Positions 57,017 to 64,000 of a DNA stretch of 64,000 nt are shown here, piece by piece. The notes under the pieces are model-generated. The model saw only the letters and a program-made list of their open reading frames with translations, had not been told where the DNA came from and did not search any database. A program made the translations under genes and the position numbers. The stretch covers positions 42,911,893 through 42,975,892 of the forward strand of contig JAVGWX010000013.1 in assembly GCA_036924085.1 (NCBI GenBank), read 5' to 3'. How positions within the stretch are numbered: position 1 is the first letter of the stretch; the number at the start of each line of letters is the position of its first letter. The stretch is from Ariolimax columbianus (taxonomy: Eukaryota; Mollusca; Gastropoda; Stylommatophora; Arionidae).

Positions 57017-57378
57017 GGGATCAAGATGCTGAGCAGCAAATGAGCTGCAGTGGTCAGCGACCCATAGCTGACTGCTATCGTCACGGCCAGTGAACCAGAG
57101 CTGTCAAGACACTTCTTCACCTACACGCGGTGATCCTGGATAACAGGCTGCAGCAGGGTAGACTGGCTAAGGAGAAGAGATCGAAGAGGGAATGCTAACC
57201 CGGTACTCAAACAATGCTTGCGGAAGTCGGATGTGTTGGACCGAAAGGTGCAAATATCGCAGCCAAGCTGTAAACTACGACACAACGCTTTCCGTTCTCT
57301 GGACTACATTCTGCTACTTAAGCCCTTTCAGGGTTTGGTAGTGGGAGATTGAGAAGGAAGAAGAAGAAGAAGAAGAAC
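57017..57378 (+). mobile_element. SINE family A, headless copy with GAA tail
   Basis: Very close to 8940-9314: GGGATCAAGATGCTGAGCAG, GTGATCCTGGATAACAGGCT, GGATGTGTTGGACCGAAAGG, TTTGGTAGTGGGAGATTGAG, then a (GAA)n tail. It starts immediately beside the mariner relic. Confidence 0.85.
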
Positions 57379-57404
57379 ATCATCATCATCCTCATCGTCA
57401 ATGA

Positions 57405-57810
57405 AATAGACATTTCTCGTCAATAATATGGACATTTCTAGCCAATAATATGGACATTTCTCGCCAATAATAGATATATTTGTCTTCAATAATATGGACA
57501 TTTCTCGCCAATAATATGGACATTTCTCGCCAATAATAGATATATTTGTCTTCAATAATATGGACATTTCTCGCCAATAATATGGACATTTCTCGCCAAT
57601 AATATATATATTTGTCGTCAATAATATGGACATTTCTCGCCAATAATATATATATTTGTCTTCAATAATATGGACATTTCTCGCCAATAATATATATATT
57701 TGTCTTCAATAATATGGACATTTCTCGTCAATAATAGAAATGTTTGTCGGCAATAATATAGACATTTGTCGTTAGTTATACAGACATTTGTTGTCAATAA
57801 TATAGACATG
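57405..57810 (+). repeat. 22-bp minisatellite
   Basis: Units CAATAATATGGACATTTCTC and CAATAATATATATATTTGTCTT alternate for about 17 copies, decaying after 57720. It starts about 27 bp beyond the SINE tail. Confidence 0.93.
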
Positions 57811-58160
57811 TATTGCCAATTATGAAGCCATTTGGCGGCAGTAATATAAGCGTTTGTTAAAAAAACATTTGCAGCAGTAAGCGGCAATGTGTCAGATTTA
57901 CCTATGTATGGCATGGATGGAATCCCTTAAACATCTGACATCTGATGATGACTGGAGAAGAAACGTGGGATTTTCGTTTAACATGTCATGTGACAGACAC
58001 AGCAGTGACAGCAAGTGGTGAAGACAGAAGATCAATCAAACGAAATAAACAACAACTTGCACAATAAACTAATTCGCAATTAATTTTTTTTAAACTGTGC
58101 CCATTATTTGAATCTGATTATTTTTAAAGCTTGTATGTCCTTAGGGAATAGTTAGAGTGT
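57811..58160. other. No gene seen
   Basis: AT-rich spacer. Confidence 0.4.
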
Positions 58161-58164
58161 CAAG

Positions 58165-58560
58165 ATTTGGGTTGAGTCACTCGTTTCGATTGATGCGTAT
58201 GCAGAGTTAAATTGTTAAGTCATTCGTTTTGGTAGGTGTACATGCAGACTTGAGTAAAGTCATTCGTTTTGGTAGGTGTACATGTAGACTTGAGTAAAGT
58301 CATTCGTTTTGGTAGGTGTACATGCAGACTTGAGTAAAGTTATTCGTTTTGGTAGGTGTACATGCAGACTTGCGTAAAGTCATTCGTTTTGGTAGGTGTA
58401 CATGTATACTTGAGTAAAGTCATTGGTTTTAGTAAGTCTACATGCAAACTTGAGTTAAGTCATTGGTTTTGGTAAGTGTACATGCAAACTTGAGTTAAGT
58501 CATTGGTTTTGGTAAGTGTACATGCAGCCTTGAGTTGAGTCAGTCGCTGTGGCAATCTGT
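58165..58560 (+). repeat. 40-bp minisatellite
   Basis: The unit CATTCGTTTTGGTAGGTGTA plus CATGCAGACTTGAGTAAAGT appears about nine times, diverging towards the right edge. Confidence 0.93.
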
Positions 58561-58564
58561 ATAT

Positions 58565-59560
58565 ACAGACTTGAGTTTAGTCAGTCGTAGCAAACCATGT
58601 TGATTGTTTTAGTCAGTAGTTGCGAGCCATGTTCAATGTTTTAGTTAGTCGTTGTTAACCATGTTCACTGTTTTAGCCAGCAGCAGCGAACCATGTTGAC
58701 TATTTTAGTTAGTCGTTGTGAATCATGTCACTACGTTTAGTCAGTTGTTGTGAACCACGTCATTAGTTTTAGTCAGTCGGTGTAACGATATTAATAGTTG
58801 TAGTCAGTCGATGTGAACAAAGTCACTAGTTTTAGTCAGCTGTTTTGAACCACGTCACTAGTTTTAGTCAGTCGGTGTGAACCAAGTCACTAGTTGTAGT
58901 CAGTCGGTGTGAACCAAGTTACTAGTTGCAGTCAGTCAATGTGAACCAAGTCACTAGTTAAAGTCAGTTGTTGTGAACCAAGTCACTAGTTAAAGTCAGT
59001 CGGTGTGAGAACCATTTCAATAGTTGTAGTCAGTCAGTGTGAACCAAGTCACTAGTTGTAGTCAGTCAGTGTGAACCAAGTTACTAGTTGCAGTCAGTCA
59101 ATGTGAACCAAGTCACTAGTTAAAGTCAGTCGGTGTGAGACCCATTTCAATAGTTGTAGTCAGTCAGTGTGAACCAAGTTACTAGTTGCAGTCAGTCAGT
59201 GTGAACCAAGTTACTAGTTGCAGTCAGTCAATGTGAACCAAGTCACTAGTTAAAGTCAGTCGGTGTGAGACCCATTTCAATAGTTGTAGTCAGTCGGTGT
59301 GAGACCCATTTCAATAGTTGTAGTCAGTCGGTGTGAGACCCATTTCAATAGTTGTAGTCAGTCGGTGTGAGACCCATTTCAATAGTTGTAGTCAGTCAGT
59401 GTGAACCAAGTCACTAGTTGTAGTCAGTCGGTGTGAACCAAGTCACTAGTTGTAGTCAGTCGGTGTGAGACCCATTTCAGTAGTTGAAGTCAGTCGATGT
59501 GAACCACTTCAACAGTTGAAGTCAGTCGGTGTGAACCACTTCGACAGTTTTGGTCAGTGA
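58565..59560 (+). repeat. 30-bp minisatellite, 1 kb
   Basis: The unit GTGAACCAAGTCACTAGTTG plus TAGTCAGTCG repeats about 33 times; a second type, GTGAGACCCATTTCAATAGT, alternates in later copies. Units become cleaner from left to right and then decay towards 59560, where the IR stop codon lies. Confidence 0.95.
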
Positions 59561-61581
59561 ATGTTGGACGTGATAAACGCTGGCAGCAGGGTCTGAGGTC
59601 TGATGAAGAGACACTCTCCAATTAAGATGATAGTGGATACGCCCAACAAGTAGCTGCACGTGATGGCGTAGAACAACAGGAAGTTAATATTGATTGGATG
59701 GTTGACGCTTAGGCTATTAACACTATCCTTGCTAGCCAGGATGTGCTTGTAATGTCTGTCAATCTCCACAAAAAGGCCACGTTCCGTCATCTTGATTATA
59801 GCCATGGACAGGACGTCATTGAGCGTGGAGTTACGAGGCAGCGGTAGGCCCAGATTTGCAGTCATCAAGACGTTTGGCATGACCATCAAGTCTGGCACAC
59901 TTTTCCTATAGCGCAAGTAATCCACACTGTAGCTCAACATGAAAGCCACAAACTTGCCAGACATCAATTTAGATACCACCTGGTTCATGGGCGCGAGCTC
60001 GATAGGGCTTTCCATGAAGTGGACGCCATTTCCGTCATATAGCTTCCGGAGAGTGGCCGCCATGTTGGACTCGCTCATCAACAGGTCATATGTTGTTTGG
60101 GCATCTGTTACCCACTTGTAGTCACCACAGGCGATCATATCGTCGACCGAACTGACAGTCATCGCGCGTGTGCTGACTAGTCTGGCCGTGAAACTGGATG
60201 TGTAGGTGGTGGTTAGCAGCAACGCCATTAGGCTCCATGACCATAGAAGAAGTTGCTGGGAGCAGTGGGTCGGCGACGGCAGGCAATCCTGGTTGAACAC
60301 CTTGCCAAGCAAACTGAAGGTTATGTCAGCAAACTGTACAGGCGGTCTTAGCGGGAAACTTTGACACGGGTGGTTGTTCTTGTCGTTATCTTTATCCTTA
60401 TCTGAGATAACAAGCGGATGGTTGCTGCCAACAATGTGACCTGTCATCTGTCCATAAATGTAGTTGTCCAGAACATAGTAAACGAGAGATACAAGCAAGA
60501 TGCAGGAAGACGTTAAAATGTAGACTTCATTTTTTATCAGCACCAGCAGTCTATACCCCTTTGTCTGATCATGCCCCACATAGACGCCACTGATGTTCGC
60601 AAACAGTAATGGATACGTAGTGGAAATGCTGGCATAGTGGATGCCATTGAGGACAAACAGGACAGCTCCAAAATCAAAGTCAGATTCTGACATCGCTTGC
60701 TGGAATTGTGGCCAGGTCTTGTTGGAGTTGTAGAGAGGGTCAGGTTCAAGGACGTAAGTAAAGTTGAGAAAACGTGCCAGCATTTCGATGATGTCTGGCA
60801 TCAATCCTGTGTAGGTCGGCGTGCCTCTAGCAGGATGAATTGTGTGTTCAAAGTATGGTACCGCCTCTCTAGCCATCCCTCTCAGAAGTCTGCCGTTGAG
60901 TCCTCGGTTCAGGTTTGGAAACATTCGGCACAGGCTTGGATCATGATTGTTGTCTTCAAGCTGGAAGACCATTTCAAGTTGTCGTTCACAACGACTTTTC
61001 CATATCAAACTGTACACATCTTCCACGCCTTTGTGTGTGCCAACAACAGCTACATTGTCGAACACAGTATTTGCCAGGGACTGCTCCACCTCTTGAATAC
61101 CATCTGACGAGCTGACTAACAGGATGTGCATAGCATGAGGCATCAAAGCAGCAAATCCAAAACGTTCCTTGTTAAAGGCCGTTCTCAGAGCCTCAGTGAT
61201 CGATCCTGGGTTTTCGCCCAGCCACACAAGATTCTTCAATCTTTTCTTATGATACAGGTTCCACAAAATCATCTCCAGAGTCTGGACTGTGTCCGGCCTT
61301 ACTTCATAGTTCACTGTACTGACTCCATGACAGTGAAAGAGTCTGACAAGCTGATCAGCGAACTCCAGATTGGCAGAGTTTGTGAAGACAGCCACCTTCT
61401 GCCAGTTACAAACTTTTAGTTCCCTAAAAACCATACCAAGCCACCAACTGCTCACTAGATTATTGTCCACAGTAGAAACAACGAAAGTATTATTGAATAT
61501 GAATTTTCCTGTCACAAATTCAGAAGTATTTTCACCAGAAAAGACTAATAGAAATAGCTCCAGATACAGGCCTGCAAACAT
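59554..61581 (-). CDS. Ionotropic receptor (divergent iGluR family), ligand-gated cation channel
   Basis: From ATG at 61581 the ORF is 675 aa. The frame stays open to an upstream TTG at 61608, but the ATG gives a better signal peptide (MFAGLYLELFLLVFSG). Domains: extracellular N-terminal region about 25-225; S1 ligand lobe about 230-345 (TYTGLMPDIIEMLARFLNF); M1 about 352-371; pore loop about 418-434; M3-type helix with LLLTTTYTSSFTARLVS (family SYTANLAAF) about 443-470; S2 lobe about 475-625; last helix about 633-655 (NFLLFYAITCSYLLGVSTII). The S1 Arg and S2 acidic residue that hold glutamate in iGluRs are not conserved (FMLSYSVDY replaces a WD/ME-type motif), as in protostome IRs. Probably chemosensory; the ligand is unknown. 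Confidence 0.9.
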   Translation of the reverse strand: MFAGLYLELFLLVFSGENTSEFVTGKFIFNNTFVVSTVDNNLVSSWWLGMVFRELKVCNWQKVAVFTNSANLEFADQLVRLFHCHGVSTVNYEVRPDTVQTLEMILWNLYHKKRLKNLVWLGENPGSITEALRTAFNKERFGFAALMPHAMHILLVSSSDGIQEVEQSLANTVFDNVAVVGTHKGVEDVYSLIWKSRCERQLEMVFQLEDNNHDPSLCRMFPNLNRGLNGRLLRGMAREAVPYFEHTIHPARGTPTYTGLMPDIIEMLARFLNFTYVLEPDPLYNSNKTWPQFQQAMSESDFDFGAVLFVLNGIHYASISTTYPLLFANISGVYVGHDQTKGYRLLVLIKNEVYILTSSCILLVSLVYYVLDNYIYGQMTGHIVGSNHPLVISDKDKDNDKNNHPCQSFPLRPPVQFADITFSLLGKVFNQDCLPSPTHCSQQLLLWSWSLMALLLTTTYTSSFTARLVSTRAMTVSSVDDMIACGDYKWVTDAQTTYDLLMSESNMAATLRKLYDGNGVHFMESPIELAPMNQVVSKLMSGKFVAFMLSYSVDYLRYRKSVPDLMVMPNVLMTANLGLPLPRNSTLNDVLSMAIIKMTERGLFVEIDRHYKHILASKDSVNSLSVNHPININFLLFYAITCSYLLGVSTIILIGECLFIRPQTLLPAFITSNIH

Positions 61582-61612
61582 GACTTCCTTCTCCCCTGCA
61601 ATTTTCAAAAAA
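61582..61612 (-). promoter_or_regulatory. Possible splice acceptor just upstream of the IR start codon
   Basis: The minus strand reads GCTTTTTTGAAAATTGCAG, then GGGAGAAGGAAGTC and the ATG. A pyrimidine run followed by GCAG is a fair acceptor, so a non-coding 5' exon may exist further upstream. Not proven. Confidence 0.35.
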
Positions 61613-61850
61613 GCTCGTGCTAACCAACAAGTCAGCGCAGAAGTGTGGTTGTTTTATTCGTTCAGCGTCCAGCGTGTGCTGTCTCAGCAGCCATTTTGTT
61701 TGTCCTTTTAAACCAGAATGAATAATTAATTTGGCTCTTAGTAATGTGGATATTATTACGGAATTTTGTCCCGGTACATATCACGTGAGCTCAAGGTAAC
61801 AGATGGGGGATCTCATACAGACACTATCTCACTTTATTGGTTCTCGTACA
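61613..61850. other. Upstream flank of the IR gene
   Basis: No promoter element can be assigned. Ends at a CA microsatellite. Confidence 0.35.
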
Positions 61851-61851
61851 C

Positions 61852-61968
61852 AAACACACACACACACACATATAAATACTCACATTTTCACACACACAAA
61901 CACTCACGTGCACTCACACATACACACACATACACACACAATAACACTCATACATATGCACATACAAC
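61852..61968 (+). repeat. (CA)n microsatellite
   Basis: Imperfect CACACA/CATACA/CACTCA run about 270 bp upstream of the IR start codon. Confidence 0.93.
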
Positions 61969-61994
61969 AAAATTCACAAGAACGAGCGCCTCCA

Positions 61995-62465
61995 ATCAGT
62001 AGACAGCTACACTTACATTGGTAGCACTCTTTCCAAGAAGACTACTATTGACCTTGAGGTCAACAACATACTCTCCAAGGCCAGTGCTGGCTTTGGGAGG
62101 TTGCGCAACAGCGTTAGCCTTGTTACGAAACTTATGCCGTAGTGCCCATCGCCCTTCTGTATACCATTGAGACGCGGAGTATGTACAGCAGGAACGCTAG
62201 AAAAATAAACCATTTTCATACAAACTGCACCCATAGATTGTTGAAAATAAAGGAGCAGTATAGAGTACCAGACAATCAAGATCTTCATGAACGTCATAAT
62301 GCCGAGCATCCACATACTGCTGCAGAATACCTAGATTAGGTAGGCCGGCCACGTCGTGTGCATGCCAGACAACTGCATCCCCAAACAACTAATGTATGGT
62401 GAGCTGAAAGATGACCTGCGTCAAGCCGGTGGCCAAAAGAAGCGTTCCAAAGACTCCCCCACCAA
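61995..62465 (+). pseudogene. LINE RT post-palm relic
   Basis: Over shifting frames: DSYTYIGSTLSKKTTIDLEV, NNILSKASAGFGRLRNSV, TIFIQTAPIDC, NVIMPSIHILLQNT, AGHVVCMPDNCIPKQLMYGE and LRQAGGQKKRSKD. The order (Y-x-Y-x-GS ... I-x-KA-x-x-x-FG-x-L ... GHVV-x-MPD ... K-x-L-x-YGE) is typical of an RT C-terminus. Stops are frequent. The 20-bp array begins directly 3' of it. Confidence 0.75.
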
Positions 62466-62519
62466 CTCCGTTTATCATTGGGAGAGGTGAGTGCCTTAAA
62501 CTCTTGACTACAGTGACCC

Positions 62520-63065
62520 CCACAAATAAAGATGATATTAACAAATAGAGATGATGGGTAACAAATAGAGATGCTTAGGAACAAATAGAGATGATTGGTA
62601 ACCAATAGAGATGCTAGGGAACAAATAGAGATAATGGGAAACAAATCGAGATGATGGGAAACAAATCGAGATGATGAGAAACAAATAGAGATTATGGGAA
62701 ACAAACAGAGATGCAGAGAAATAGAACAAGATACTGGGGAACAAATATAGATACTGAAGAATAGGCAGAGATAATGGGGAACAAATAGATGACAGGTAAC
62801 AAATAGAGATGCTGTGGAACAAATAGAGAAGATGGGAAACAAATAGAGATGATGGGAAACAAATCGAGATGATGGGAAAGAAATAGAGATGCTGATAAAT
62901 AGAACAAGATACTGGGGAACAAATATAGATACTGAAAAATAGGCAGAGATACTGCGCAACCAGACAAATATACTAGAAAACAAACAGAGATGCTGAGAAA
63001 CAGACAGCGATACTGTGAAATAATCAGCGATACTGGGAAACATAAAAACTGGGAAACAAACATAT
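62520..63065 (+). repeat. About 20-bp minisatellite
   Basis: Units GGGAAACAAATAGAGATGAT, with AACAAATAGAGATGCTGG and GGGGAACAAATATAGATACT variants, about 27 copies. A block of about 190 bp (62640-62780) recurs at 62840-62960. Ser/Ile/Phe-rich minus frames across it are artefacts. Confidence 0.93.
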
Positions 63066-63735
63066 ACATTTTTACATTTGATGTACTATATTCTGCATAG
63101 TGTTTGACCATATTAACAGTATAGTTTTCTCTCTTAATATCAAAGCGTGATGTGCCATGTTGCTTAAAAGTGAATTAATACACGGCTGCGCGCCTCTTTG
63201 CATATTTTCTACAGACTTTCGAGATTGCGTGTTTCTGTTTGTGAATAGTTTGGGGATCGTTGCATACATGTTTTTTTCTGAGGCAGTTGTTGGTCGATAG
63301 AAACTTAGCTCTATATCATCTCACGTGTCCATTAATGTCATCGAATGTCGACGTGAGATACTGCTAAGGACAAAATAAGTAATTAACACGTGAACTTCGT
63401 ATGACATTGGTTCAAACATGCTCAGTCCTCGTGGCTGCCAGGTCTAAAGATGATTACATCCCTGCACGTGAGCGCGCGTAATTAGACTGGTCATTAAGCT
63501 GTCATTCTCGTCAAGTGAGCAGTGTTAGCTTCTATGACACGTCAATCGGAGACTGGATGAATGGATACGTGTGCTTGTATCGTTATACGGATTATTATTT
63601 GCGAGCTAAGACTAGGCTAGGCGTTATACCAGACTCACTCAAACCATCTGGCTATTCTGGACAATATGGCCAATGGTTACCGTATCGTGACGCAAACATA
63701 ACTTCGTTAGTATTTTAATTATTTCCCCTCTCACA
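63066..63735. other. No gene seen
   Basis: Unique AT-rich sequence. A 67-residue frame at 63515-63718 is not recognised. Confidence 0.35.
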
Positions 63736-63789
63736 TGAAAACATGAATGCAAGAACCAAAAAAACATGTCATTCCCAAAAATACAAAGT

Positions 63790-64000
63790 TACACATTTAT
63801 TTTCATAATTGGCAATGGTTACATCAATTACAGTTTAATCTATCTATATTAGTTTTCAAGCTGAGAACAGGCTATGCCCTTCTCAACAAACATCTGAATA
63901 GATTATACCTACTACATGAACCAAACTGCAGATTCCGTCCATGACCACGAGGAGTCAGTCGAGCACCTTTGTGGCCAAGGCTGGCCGATCTGCGGAACCT
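63790..64000 (+). pseudogene. I-group LINE C-terminus (post-RNase H finger), runs to window edge
   Basis: The plus frame reads LVFKLRTGYALLNKHLNRLY, LLHEPNCRF, and after a slip DHEESVEHLCGQGW or WPRLADLRN. LRTG...LN-x-HL and C...H-E-E-x-x-EH-L...L-x-x-LR are the C-terminal finger and tail of I-group LINEs. It differs from the copies at 30.9 and 49.4 kb. The 3' end is outside the window. Confidence 0.6.

Noticed and set aside
61582..61608. 684-residue version of the IR starting upstream of the ATG
   Set aside because: The upstream first codon is TTG; the in-frame ATG at 61581 gives a proper signal peptide.
62336..63111. Up to 235-residue minus frame rich in Ser, Ile, Phe resembling a membrane protein
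   Set aside because: Lies over a 20-bp minisatellite; the hydrophobic look comes from the repeat.
1..64000. A novel multi-gene system or cluster
   Set aside because: Only two host genes are supported, they are 25 kb apart and unrelated; the remaining coding signals are transposon relics.

Overview
The window looks like a nuclear genomic fragment from an invertebrate animal, most likely a mollusc and probably a gastropod. The signs are spliced genes, non-LTR retrotransposon fragments of several clades, a Penelope-like element, mariner relics, tRNA-headed SINEs and a very high load of minisatellite DNA. The species cannot be named from sequence alone. No prokaryotic operon, rRNA, intact tRNA gene or CRISPR array was seen.

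Two host genes are supported, both on the minus strand. One (exons at 34594-34834, 26245-26400 and 23381-23559) encodes a four-pass membrane protein of about 191 aa in the claudin/PMP22/EMP superfamily. Its splice sites and phases agree, and its 8.2 kb and 2.7 kb introns are full of repeats. The other (59554-61581) is a nearly intronless ionotropic receptor (IR), a divergent relative of ionotropic glutamate receptors of about 675 aa. It lacks the usual glutamate-contacting residues and is therefore a likely chemosensory receptor. Its stop codon lies at the edge of a 30-bp minisatellite.

Almost everything else is transposable-element debris and tandem repeats. Region 0.4-6.7 kb is LINE C-terminal fragments followed by a 5.5 kb satellite with a 42-bp unit. 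Region 7-13 kb has LINE and SINE fragments plus 36-, 42- and 43-bp arrays and a GATA microsatellite. Region 13-21 kb has a Penelope GIY-YIG fragment, two CR1-like LINE ends, a 1 kb degenerate array, and a head-to-head pair of I/Nimb-like LINEs inside a 15-bp minisatellite. Region 22-36 kb holds the claudin-like gene, its SINEs and a 1.5 kb 20-bp array. Region 36-42 kb has the longest I/Nimb-like LINE copy, long (GAA)n/(GTA)n tracts and more LINE debris. Region 43-58 kb alternates minisatellites, LINE and SINE pieces and two mariner relics. Region 58-64 kb has 40- and 30-bp arrays, the IR gene and further LINE ends.

The strongest pattern is that tandem arrays repeatedly start at, or consist of, the 3' ends of retroelements. 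At 51.4-51.9 kb the repeat unit is itself the last codons of the adjacent reverse-transcriptase ORF. LINE families also differ in simple-sequence tail: (GAA)n for I/Nimb-like, (TTGA)n for one RT family and (TTAAG)n for CR1-like. The main SINE family shares the (GAA)n tail. No wholly new gene system could be demonstrated.
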